Source: Streptomyces sp. P3 (lineage in GTDB: Bacteria > Actinomycetota > Actinomycetes > Streptomycetales > Streptomycetaceae). Taken from it: a stretch of DNA of 64,000 bases. The translations under genes and the position numbers were made by a program. The DNA lies in assembly GCA_016893485.2 (NCBI GenBank), contig JAFEKX020000001.1:3286001-3350000 (forward strand). The letters are read 5' to 3'. Below the pieces are notes generated by a model. It saw nothing but the letters and a program-made list of their open reading frames with translations, did not search any database and was not told the DNA's origin. Positions 20,412 through 29,980 of this stretch are shown piece after piece (the stretch's first letter is position 1; each line of letters opens with the position of its first letter).

Positions 20412-20470
20412 GAACGGGGTGTCCCCGACAGTTGGGGACCCTTGTCCCCGACGACCAAGGAGTGCGCCGC

Positions 20471-21914
20471 GTGTCCACCCTCTTTCCCGCCCTGACGAAC
20501 CCGGGCGGCCGGCCCGCGCTCAGGTTCGGTGACCGGTCCCTGACCTACGCGGAGCTGGGCGCGGCGGCGGACGCCCTCGCGGCCCGGTGCGCGGGCGCCG
20601 GCCGGGTCGCCGTGTGGGCCACCAACTCGCTGGAGACGGCCGTCGCGGTCGTGGCGGCACTGCGGGCCGGGGTGGCCGCGGTGCCGCTCAACCCGAAGTC
20701 GGGCGAGAAGGAACTCGGCCACATCCTGACGGACAGCGCCCCGACCCTTGTGCTCGCCGCTCCGGGCGACGAACTGCCTTCCGCGCTACGCCACTTGGAG
20801 CGCGTCGACATCGACGTGCGGGGCGCCGGGGTGGCCGGTCCCGACGTCTCCCCGGCGACGAGGACCCCGCCCTCGTCGTCTACACCTCCGGCACCACCGG
20901 CCCGCCCAAGGGTGCCGTCATCCCGCGCCGGGCGGTCGCCGCGACGCTGGACGCGCTCGCCGACGCCTGGGAGTGGACCGGCGACGACGTCCTCGTGCAC
21001 GGGCTGCCGCTGTTCCATGTGCACGGGCTGGTCCTCGGCATCCTGGGCCCGCTGCGACTCGGCGGCTCGGTGCGACACCTGGGCCGCTTCAGCACCGAGG
21101 GCGTGACACGGGAGCTGAACGACGGCGCGACCATGATGTTCGGCGTCCCGACGATGTACCACCGCATCGCAGAGTCCCTCCCCGACGACCCCGAACTCGT
21201 CAAGTCCCTCGGCCGGGCACGCCTGTTGGTCTCCGGCTCGGCCGCGCTCCCGGTCCACGACCACGAACGGATCGCCTCGGCGACCGGCCGGCGCGTCATC
21301 GAGCGCTACGGCATGACGGAGACCCTGATGAACACCAGCGTCCGCGCGGACGGCCGGCCGCGCGCCGGAACGGTCGGCGTCCCGGTGCGCGGGGTGGAAC
21401 TCCGGCTGGTCGAGGACGACGGCACACCGCTGTCGCTGTACGACGGCGAGCGTGGGCGAGATCCAGGTGCGCGGCCCGAACCTCTTCATCGAATACCTCA
21501 ACCGGCCGGACGCGACCGCCGCCGCCTTCACCGCCGACGGCTGGTTCCGCACCGGCGACATGGCCGTGCGCGACCCCCGACGGCTATGTCAGGATCGTCG
21601 GCCGCAAGGCCACCGACCTGATCAAGAGCGGGGGTTACAAGATCGGTGCGGGCGAGATCGAGAACGCGCTCCTCGAACACCCCGGGGTCCGCGAGGCCGC
21701 CGTCACCGGCGAACCGGACCCCGACCTCGGCGAACGCGTCGTGGCCTGGATCGTCCCCACGGACTCCCAATCCCCGCCGCAGCTAGCGGAGTTGGCCGAC
21801 CACGTGGCGTCCCGCCTCGCTCCGCACAAACGCCCCCGCGTCGTCCACCACCTGCCCGAACTCCCCCGCAACGACATGGGGAAGATCCTGAAGCGCTCCC
21901 TGACCCATGACTGA
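20471..21914 (+). CDS. matB: Malonyl-CoA synthetase MatB
   Basis: About 482 residues starting at GTG 20471 after AAGGAG. It is an ANL-superfamily acyl-CoA synthetase. The A3/P-loop motif is [19 protein letters not shown], and [30 protein letters not shown] and [10 protein letters not shown] (catalytic Lys) are in place. The sequence closely follows the Streptomyces MatB I remember, which activates malonate and methylmalonate to their CoA thioesters for polyketide and fatty-acid building blocks. Frame breaks lie near 20858, 21450 and 21578. The gene overlaps the following carboxyltransferase gene by 8 bp. A GC-rich region of alternating GGGGAC/GTCCCC lies just upstream (20416-20449). Confidence 0.92.
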
Positions 21915-23274
21915 ACGCCTCTCGGCCCGAGACCCTGGCCCTGGTCACGGACGACACCACCTTCACCGAACTTCCCTACCCGGCACGGGAGTCCAAGCCC
22001 GACGGTCCCCTCGCGTCGCCGGGCTACGACGCCTCGCGCGCCCGCGCCGCCGACCGCACCGGCGAGTCGGAGTCGGTGATCTGCGGCACGGCCACCGTGT
22101 CGGGGACCCGAGCGGTACTGCTCGCCTTCGAGTTCGGCTTCCTCGGCGGCTCGCTCGGCGAACGCACCGGGGACCGGCTGGAGGCGGCGTACACCTACGC
22201 CCGTGAACACCGGCTGCCCGTCGTGCCGTTGGTCGCCACCGGGGCAGCCGCATGCAGGAGGGCATGATCGCTCTCACCCAACTCCAGCGCGTGGCCCGCC
22301 AGTCGGCCCTGACCCGGGAGGCCGGACTCCCGCAGATCGCGGTCCTGCGCGACCCGACCACGGGCGGCGGCTGGGCCACCCTCGGCGCGGGCGCCGACGT
22401 GATCCTGGCCCTCCCCGGCGCCCAGATCGGCTTCGCGGGCTCCCGCGTCCGGCCGCCCGACGCGGACCCCACGGCGTACACGGCGGAGGCCCAGGTGGCA
22501 GCGGGCGCGGCCGACGCGATCGTAGGACCGGAGGAGCTGCGGGAGACCCTGGGGAGGTGGCTGCGGCTGCTGACCACGCCGTGGGGCGGGCAGGCGCCGG
22601 TGCCTGAATCGCCGGGCGCGGTGGTCGGGCTGCCGGTGTCCGGGCAGCGTGCCGAGGCCGGTCTCCCGGTCACCGGCTGGGAGGCCGTGCAGCGCGCCCG
22701 GTCTCCCCAACGCCCGCGTGCGGCAGGCTACTTGGACGCCTACTTCACGCACCGGCTGGCGATCAGCGGTGACCGGTGCGGTGGTACCGACGCGGGCATG
22801 CTGTGCGGGTTCGGGGAGCGGGAGGGGCGGACGGTCGCCTATGCCGCGCAGGCCGGGACGGCGACCCGGCCCGCCGGTTATCGCACCGCCGCCCGGCTGA
22901 TCCGGCTCGCGGGGCGGCTCGGCATCCCGGTGCTGACGCTGGTGGACACCCCGGGTGCGGCGAACGACGCCGAGGCGGAGCGGCAGGGCGCGGGCGCCGC
23001 GATCGCCGAGCTGTTCGGCGCGGTGGCCTCCGCCCGCACCCCGCTCACCACCCTGTTGATCGGCGAGGGCGGGTCCGGCGGGGCGCTGGCGCTGGCCGCA
23101 CCGGGCAACACCTGGGCCACAGCGAGCAGTTACTTCTCGGTGATCGCCCCGGAGTCGGCCGCCGCGATCCTGAAACGGCCGCCGGAGGAGACCGAGTCGA
23201 CGGCCGGCCAACTCCGTCTCCGCCCGCAGGACTTGGCGGAACTGGGGCTGATCCGGACCTCGCGGCCCGTATGA
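21907..23274 (+). CDS. Fused carboxyltransferase (AccD/AccA-like) protein
   Basis: About 455 residues. The first half has [18 protein letters not shown] sequence ([15 protein letters not shown]) and [15 protein letters not shown], as in carboxyltransferase beta/AccD domains. The second half has [15 protein letters not shown] and [11 protein letters not shown], as in AccA/alpha domains. So both halves of a crotonase-fold carboxyltransferase are in one chain, with no biotin carrier or carboxylase seen nearby. Frame breaks are near 21937 (two G lost) and 22245. It overlaps matB by 8 bp. A joint role in malonate/malonyl-CoA turnover is likely; whether it makes or decarboxylates malonyl-CoA cannot be told from sequence. 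A strong terminator follows at 23277. Confidence 0.82.
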
Positions 23275-23276
23275 GC

Positions 23277-23314
23277 GGCGGTGCCGTCTCCCCTCCCAAG
23301 GAGACGGCACCGCC
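23277..23314. terminator. Strong bidirectional hairpin terminator
   Basis: Perfect 15-bp stem (23277-23291 with 23300-23314) and an 8-nt loop, between the convergent stops of the carboxyltransferase gene (23274) and the subtilase gene (23323). Confidence 0.85.
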
Positions 23315-23322
23315 TGTCTGCG

Positions 23323-26300
23323 TCACCGGACTCCCACGGCCCGGATGATCTCCTGGCGCACCGAACCGCCCTGGTAGTCGTTCGCGGACGCCCGCAGCGA
23401 GATGTACTGAGCGCCCCAGGGCACGGTGAGAGTGCCGCGCCAGGATGCGTGGCCGCCGGTGAGCTTCACCGAACGCCACGACTTCCCGTCGTCGTACGAC
23501 ACTTGGAGCGTGCCGCCGGTGATCGTGCCGGTGTCCGGCGCGCCCGCCACATACGAGGCGCCGATCCCGACCGGCACCCGGCCGCCGCTGCCCCGTACGT
23601 CGCCCGCGAGGTCGGTGTCGATGTCGAAGGCGAGGTTGAGGAGGGGCAGGAAGGTCCAGCGATCGGCAGGCGTGGCAGCCGAGTCGAAGGTCCACTCGGC
23701 GTGGCCCCGGGTGGAGAGTTCCCAGCGGGCGGGGTCGAGGGCGGTGTCGGTGACGACCTTGTAGGTGTGTTCGTCGGCGGGCGCTTCCCAGTCGTAGGCG
23801 GTGGAGTCGGTGTTCCGGTCGACCAGGGTGCCGTCCTGGTAGACGGCGGTGGTCTGGGTCATCCCGCTCTCCGCGCTCCAGACGTCACCGAAGCCGGTGT
23901 GGTCGGGCCCGGAGTCGCCCCAGCCGGGAGCGTTGAACTGCAGCTGGTTTCCCGACCGTTGCTGCCCCCAGCCGAGCCCGGTGCCGAGCCATGGATGCCA
24001 CACGGGTGTGAACCAGTCGAGGGTGCGCTGCTCGCCGCCGGTGTACCGCACCGGCCCGCTGCGCTCCTCCAGCGTGCCGTCGCCGACCGTCACGGACTCC
24101 GTCCAGCGCTGCCCGGGACCGGTCGACACGTAGTCGGTCCGGGTCGCCGGGTAGTCGATGCGCTCCCGGAAGCCGAGCCCGAGGGGGAAGGCGTCGGTGA
24201 TCGAGTAACGGAACTCCCCCGCCACTCACCGGCTTCACCGCGTGGAACTTGGTGTCCAGGACGGCGAGTTGGGGGCGGCTGGGCGCGTAGGTCAGATCGG
24301 CGTTCGGGATCGCGCCCGGGTGTCCGGCCGAAAGGTCGTACGTGTAGGGCGTGTTGCGCGTCCCGGTCATGTCGACCGTCTTGGTCGCCCGCAGCCGTGC
24401 CGCGTCGGCGGCGTTCACCGAGGCGATCTGGAGCGGCCGGTCGGAACCGTCGTCCGCGCCCCACCAGTCGCTGAGCCGCCCGGCCACGTCGTCCGTCACG
24501 AACAGCGCCTGGGCACCGGCGTCCTGGGCGGCCCGCGCGAGCGCGACCGGATCGGCGCCGTCGGCGAGATGGGCGAGCACGGCCTTGCCCCGGGCGGCGG
24601 CGGTCACGGGTCCGTCCCCGACGTCCACCAAGGGCAGCCGGCTGCGCCCCTCGGTCAGCGTGCCGCCCGACTGCACGACGGTCTCCCCGACCCCCTTGAC
24701 CTCCAACTGCGGCTTGCCGAGCCGCCATACGGTCCGGTACTCGAAGCTGCCCTGTGTGACCTTGTCCGTCGGGGCGGCGAAGACGCTGTCGTACGTCACC
24801 GGAACCTGGACGGCTTCGAAGAGATCCGAGCCGTTCGCTCTCCGGTCGTACTCCATGACCAACTGCCGTGTCTCCGTGCGTTGTCGCACCTTCGCGGCGA
24901 TCTCCTGAGCCGCCGTCCGTCGAGGGTCATCTCGCGGTCCCGGTCGAGGGTGATCTCGGGCGCCGCGAGGAAGCCGAGGCCGAGGGAGTCGGCGCCGTGG
25001 CTGCCGTGTACGTCGAGGAAGGAGGCGAGGCCGTACGTGCCGGGCTGGAGACGCAACTTGACCGTGCCGGAGTCATCGACGGTTTCCGGGAAGGGGTCGT
25101 AGCCCTTGGCGAGGCGCTGCACCACCAGGTCGGCGGGTGTGGCGGCCCCGTCCCGGTCCTTCACGTGGACGGTGAGGGTGTACCGCTCCTCCTCCTTGAC
25201 CAGCCCGAACGCCGTGTGGGCGACGGGAGTTCCGGCGACGGAGGCGACGATCTGCCCGCTGGTGTCGCCGACCTCGGCCTTGGAACCGTCGCCGGTCACC
25301 GTGGTGGAGGCGGTGCCGTGCGCGGGCACGGTGAGGGTGGAGTCGTCGAGGGTGGCGACACCGGCCGGGGCGCCCTGGGCGACGAGGGTCAACTGAACAG
25401 CTACATCAGATAAGTTGGCGTAGGTGAGGGTCCTGGTGACCGGCTTGTCGGCGTCGTACGGCCAGCTGTAATAACCGAGGTCGGCGCTGCCGGTCGCGGT
25501 GACGTGGGCGTCCACGGCATCGGGCACGCTCACCCGCCCCGCACCCAACTCATAGACGGAGTCGTCGAGTTGCCTGGACGTGGACATCAGCGCGTCCTTG
25601 AGCCGCGCGCCGGTCCAGTCGGGGTGTTCCTGGGCGAGCAGTGCGGCCACCCCGGCCACGTGCGGGGTCGCCATCGACGTACCGCTCATGGAGGTGTAGT
25701 ACCCGCTGCCGTCGACGAGTTGGGAGCGGGCGGCGAGGATGTCGACGCCGGGGGCGGAGAGGTCGGGCTTGAGGGCGTTGTCGCCGTGGCGTGGTCCGGC
25801 GCTGGTGAAGTAGGCGGCCTGGTCGTCCGCGTCGACGGCGCCGACGGTGAGCGCGGAGTCGGCGGCGCCTGGTGAGCCGATGGAGGAGGGGGTGCCGGTG
25901 TTGCCCGCGGCGACGACGAAGAGGGCGCCGGTCTCCTGGGACAGGGTGTTCACGGCCTGGGCCATGGGGTCGGTGCCGTCGCTCGGCTCGGTCGAACCGA
26001 GGCTCATGGACACGACCTTGGCGTGCACGTCCCGGGCCGCCCACTCCATCCCGGCGATGATCTGCGACTCGCTCCCGGACCCCTGGTCGCTGAGCACCTT
26101 GCCCACGGCGAGGGTCGCGTCCGGGGCGACTCCCTCTCCTGCCCGTCGGACGCGGCTCCGCTGCCGCCGACGGTGGAGGTGACATGGGTGCCATGGCCGT
26201 TGCGGTCGGCTGTGTCCTCGCCGTCGATGAAGCTCCTGGTGACGGAGATGCGCTGGGCGAGGTCGGGGTGGGAGAGGTCAACTCCGGTGTCCAGGACGGC

Positions 26301-26999
26301 GACTGTGACGCCTTTGCCGGTCAGCCCGGCCTCCCACGCGTGCGCCGTACCGATCTGCGCGTTGCTCTCGGCCAGGTCGGCGGTGACCCGCCCGTCGAGC
26401 CAGACCTTCCGTACCCCGTCCTGGCGGGTGAACGCGCTCCAGAACCCGCGCCCCTTGTCCGCGTCGACGGCGGCCCCGCGCACGCTCGCGAGGGTCCGCG
26501 TCCGCTGGGCGTCGCGCGGGTCGCGGTCGGCGCGCCCTTGTCGTAGGTCACGATCAGCGGCAGCTCGTCGGTCGTGCGATCGGCGAGCCCCTGCCGCAGC
26601 AGCTCGCTCACGTCGAAGAGCCGCCGGTCGAGGGTGCCCGCGCGGAGATAGGGAGGGCCTCGTCCGGTACGACGGTGATGTCGCCGTCGGCCTGCTGGGT
26701 GCGGACGGCGCCGGTGGCGCCCCGGGGGCGCTCGACGCTCACGGTCTTCCGGCCGCCCGCGAGGTCGGTGACGGTGACCTTGTCGCCGGTGACGAGGGTG
26801 ACGGTGCGGGTGGGGTCGTGGTGCGGGTGGGGTTCGCCGTAGGGGTGGGGTTCGCCGTAGGGGTGGGGTTCGCCGTAGGGGTGGGGTTCGCCGTGGGTGG
26901 CGTGGTCGTCGCCTGCGCCTGTGCGGCCGTCGGCAACAGCGCGACCACGAGCCCGGCCGACAGCAGCACCGCCCCGCGTCCGACTGGTCCTCTGCTCAT
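23323..26999 (-). CDS. Large secreted S8 (subtilisin-family) serine peptidase
   Basis: About 1,225 residues from ATG 26999. A signal peptide (AVLLSAGLVVALLPTAAQAQ) is followed by a His/Pro-rich repeat region encoded by a minisatellite. A pro-region (TRTVTLVTGDKVTVTDLAGG) comes next, then the S8 domain with catalytic Asp (VAVLDTGVDLSHPDL), His (NGHGTHVTSTVGG), oxyanion Asn (VVAAGNTGTPS) and Ser (SGTSMATPHVAG). The long C-terminal part is beta-rich and holds a PA-like insert (QALFVTDDVAGRL). Frame breaks are near 24230, 24895, 26130, 26520 and 26645 and around the minisatellite. Codon TTA at 25411-25413 (in ANLSDVAV) suggests control by the bldA leucyl-tRNA, so the enzyme may appear only in development. 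Confidence 0.87.
26827..26898 (-). repeat. Four-copy 18-bp tandem repeat within the subtilase gene
   Basis: The unit GTGGGGTTCGCCGTAGGG (plus strand) occurs at 26827, 26845, 26863 and, with an altered end, 26881. Because 18 is a multiple of three it adds whole six-residue blocks: GEPHPY in the frame that continues into the pro-region, or TANPTP in the frame of the signal peptide. One base lost in or near the repeat explains the two frames. Confidence 0.9.
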
Positions 27000-27308
27000 G
27001 CCCGCCCCTCTTCGTCGCATTACCGAGTCGTCGAGTGCTGCGAAGAGTGTCACGGGGCTTGTGGCGCAGGGGAGTTGATCGGAGCTGGCGGATTGACGCC
27101 CTGGCGCTTTCCCGCCAACACGGCGTCACGAGGACACCCCCACTGCCCCTTACGTATTCTTTATCTCGGGCATTACGGACAAATACCCCCATTCAGCCGC
27201 ACCCCGCCCGGCCCACCACAAGGCGCGCCCGCCCCACCGCCCCCGCACGATGCGAAAGAGGCCCGCCACCCGGCGAAGCCCCGGTCCGCGCTCTCGGGAG
27301 AACCTGCC
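27000..27308. promoter_or_regulatory. Divergent intergenic region, subtilase / mbl
   Basis: This 309-bp region lies between two divergent starts. It holds no convincing ORF. A short AT-rich patch near 27150-27190 (TATTCTTTATCTCGGGCATT) stands out in the GC-rich background and probably contains promoter elements, but no -35/-10 pair fits well enough to assign. Confidence 0.45.
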
Positions 27309-28348
27309 ATGACCGTCAGTCTGGAGCAGTTGCGACGCTGCCATTTCGCCGTCGACCTGGGTGCCGCCCGTACCCGTGTCTACGTCAAGGGCGCCGGGCT
27401 CGTCGTCGACCAGCCGTCCGCCGCCGCCGTGAACACCCGGACCGGCGCGCTGATCGCCGTAGGAGAGTTCGCGGAGAAGATGACGGGCCGCACGCCCGAC
27501 TACATCCGGGTGGTGCGGCGGTGTCCGGCGGCACGGTCGTCGACATCGAGATGGCACAGCGCATGCTGCGGCACCTGATCGGCGACAAGGTGCGCCGCGC
27601 CCTGCGCCGCAAGCCCCGGCTGCGGGCCGCCGCCTGCACCCCGCACGACGCCGATCCGCTGGCACAGCGGGCCACGATCGAGACGCTGGTCGGGCTCGGG
27701 GCACGCCGGGTGGAACTGGTCGACACGCTGATCGCCGCCGCGGTCGGCTGCGGCCTGCCCGTGGAGCGGCCCGAGGCCACCATGATCATGGTGTGCGGGG
27801 CCGCCGCGACCCAGGTCGCCGTGCTCTCCCTCGGCTCGATCGTGACCGCCGAGCGCATCCCGGTGGGCGGTGAGGCCGTGGACCACGCGATCGTCCAACA
27901 CCTGCGTCACGAGCACGAGTTGATGCTCCCCAGCCAGTCCGTACGACCGCTGCAGCTGGCCCTGTCCGGCAACGGTCTCACCCCGCACGGCCCGACCACC
28001 ACCGAAATCCACGGGCGGGACGTGGCGAGCGGTCTCGCGCGGTCCGTACGGGTCGACACCGCGGCCGTACGGGACGCGATCGAGACCCCGCTGACCGCCG
28101 TGCTCGACGGGATCGGCCGGGTGCTGCGCAACTGCCCGCCCGACCTGGTGGCCGACCTCGCGGACCGCGGGATCATGATGGTCGGCGGCAGCGCGCTGCT
28201 CCCCGGCTTCGACCAGATGCTGCGCGCGGCGACCGGGATGCCGGTGCACATCGCGGAGCGGCCGGACGTGTGTGCCGTACAGGGCCTGGGTTACATGCTG
28301 GAGGGCAAGATCGAGCCGCTGGTCCTGGACCCGCTGGCGACCACCTGA
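27309..28348 (+). CDS. mbl: Mbl, MreB-like actin homologue
   Basis: About 346 residues. CHFAVDLGAARTRVYVKG is the first phosphate-binding loop of the actin fold, with the usual DLG(T/S)-type start. GGTVVDIEMAQRMLRHLI, CTPHDADPLAQRATIE, and GIMMVGGSALLPGFD (the 'GGGA' adenosine loop as VGGSA) follow in MreB order. One frame break lies near 27523. MreB paralogues in Streptomyces act in spore-wall synthesis and not in vegetative tip growth; the S. coelicolor gene of this locus (SCO2451, from memory) is called mbl. The protein is shorter and more diverged than MreB. It stands alone, outside the mreBCD cluster, and is followed by a GAF sensor gene. Confidence 0.85.
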
Positions 28349-29769
28349 GCCCGGACCCGGCCGGCCCGCGTGACGCCGTCCCCGACCTCTCCCGGCTCCT
28401 CGAAGCGGTGCTGAGCGTCGGTTCCGAGCTCGAACTGCGCACCACGCTCCAGCACATCGTGGACGGCGCCGCCGAGCTGACCGGCGCGCGGTACGCGGCG
28501 CTCGGCACCACGGACCCCGGGCAGGACGGCCTCACCGAGATCCGCACCGGCGGGGCCGAGCCGCCGCCCGCCGGGGTGCTCAGCGTGCCGATCCACGTCC
28601 ACGACGAGGTGTTCGGCCACCTCCACCTGGCCGGCAAGCAGCACTCCGCCGCCTTCACCGCCGAGGACGAGCAGCTCCTGCACGTGCTCGCCGCCCAGGC
28701 CGGCATCGCGATCGGCAACGCCCGCCTGTACGAGACGGCCCGGCAGCGCGAACGCTGGATCGAGGGCGCGGCGGCCGTCACCACCGCGCTGCTCACCGGC
28801 GAGCGGGCGGCCGACGCGCTGGCCACGGTCGCGGAGGGCGCCCGGGCACTCGCCGACGCGGCCGCGGGCGTGATCCTCCAGCCCACCCCGGCGGGCGGCA
28901 TGGAGATCGTCACCGCGTCCGCCCACGACGACCCGGGCGACTTCGTCGGTACGACCATCGCGCCCGGCAGCCCGGTCCTGGTCCAACTCCTGGGCGGGGA
29001 ACCGGTGTTCATCGACGACTCGGCGACCGACCCGCGCATGACGACGCACGTACGGCACCGGTTCGGCCCGAGCATGATGCTGCCGCTCCAGGCCGAGGGC
29101 CGCCTCATCGGCACCCTCGCCCTCCCGCGCCACCCGGGCGACCGCCCCTACACGGCCGTGGAACGCCTGCTGGCAACGCAGTTCGCGTCCCAGGCCGCCC
29201 TCGCGCTGGTCCTGGCGGACGCGCAGCACAGCCGGGAACGCCTCGCGGTGTACGAGGACCGCGACCGGATCGCCCGCGATCTGCACGACCTGGTGGTCCA
29301 ACGCCTGTTCGCCACCGGCATGATGCTGGAGTCCACGCAGCGCAGGACCGCGGAGTCGGACGAGGCCCACGACCTCCTCGGCCGCGCCGTCGACGAACTC
29401 CAGTCGACGGTCCAGGAGGTCCGCACGGCGATCTTCGCTCTGCAGCAGCCTCCGGCGGAAGCCCCAACATCCCTGCGCGGCAAGGTACTTCGCGAGACGG
29501 CGACCGCGTCGGCGATCCTGGGCTTCGCCCCCTCGACGCACTTCGAGGGCGCGGTGGACACCCTGGTCCCCGACCGGGTCGCGGCCCCGCTCCTGACCGC
29601 CCTCCGCCGCGCCGTCACCGCCGCGTCCCACCGGGCCGGCGTCTCCCGCCTGGAGATCACGATCGACGTGACGAGGCCCCTGCCGGACGGCGGGGGCGCC
29701 GTACGACTGCGGGTCCACGACGACGGAGGGACGGACGGCACGACGGTGAACTGGCAGTCGTCTCTGTAG
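28270..29769 (+). CDS. Tandem-GAF sensor protein of the NarL-type histidine kinase family with degenerate ATPase
   Basis: About 499 residues. Two GAF domains (residues ~40-160 and ~175-320) precede a HisKA_3-like dimerisation helix DRDRIARDLHDLVVQRL near residue 335, with the phospho-accepting His. The C-terminal ATPase part is poor: the N-box expected as 'REALTNxxRHA' reads RRAVTAASHRAG, lacking Glu and Asn, and the protein stops soon after LRVHDDGG. It may therefore bind DevS-like ligands without being an active kinase. The start is uncertain: GTG 28270 lies 79 bp inside mbl, and residues before DAVPDLSRLLEAVLSV look unconserved. No response regulator gene is adjacent. Confidence 0.75.
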   Translation: MCRTGPGLHAGGQDRAAGPGPAGDHLSPDPAGPRDAVPDLSRLLEAVLSVGSELELRTTLQHIVDGAAELTGARYAALGTTDPGQDGLTEIRTGGAEPPPAGVLSVPIHVHDEVFGHLHLAGKQHSAAFTAEDEQLLHVLAAQAGIAIGNARLYETARQRERWIEGAAAVTTALLTGERAADALATVAEGARALADAAAGVILQPTPAGGMEIVTASAHDDPGDFVGTTIAPGSPVLVQLLGGEPVFIDDSATDPRMTTHVRHRFGPSMMLPLQAEGRLIGTLALPRHPGDRPYTAVERLLATQFASQAALALVLADAQHSRERLAVYEDRDRIARDLHDLVVQRLFATGMMLESTQRRTAESDEAHDLLGRAVDELQSTVQEVRTAIFALQQPPAEAPTSLRGKVLRETATASAILGFAPSTHFEGAVDTLVPDRVAAPLLTALRRAVTAASHRAGVSRLEITIDVTRPLPDGGGAVRLRVHDDGGTDGTTVNWQSSL

Positions 29770-29781
29770 GGTTCGGCCTGG

Positions 29782-29883
29782 TCAGTAGGGCAGGAGGCGC
29801 CCCGACGGCGTCCTGCGGTCGATGGTGTCGTCGCGGGGCGTGATGGGCCGGCGACTGACGCGAACGCGGACCTGTCGGTTCAT
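29782..29883 (-). CDS. Possible small ORF, 33 residues
   Basis: ATG 29883 follows a GGGAGGG site at 4-nt spacing and the frame ends at TGA 29782-29784. The product starts MNRQVRVRVSRRP, is very basic and has no membrane helix. It lies between two plus-strand genes on the opposite strand. An imperfect hairpin overlaps its 3' half (29790-29820), which could instead be a terminator for the GAF gene. I do not recognise it; the good ribosome site is the main support. Confidence 0.4.
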   Translation of the reverse strand: MNRQVRVRVSRRPITPRDDTIDRRTPSGRLLPY

Positions 29884-29980
29884 GGCGCCCTCCCGAGGCT
29901 CATATCTCCTATGCCCCTCTCCTATGCCCAGCACTCGCCCTCGCGACTCCCAACAACATCAAGTCCGTACCGTGAGACCC

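Noticed and set aside
26827..26898. CRISPR-like array
   Set aside because: The 18-bp units are directly adjacent with no spacers and lie within a protein gene in a multiple-of-three pattern; no cas gene is near.
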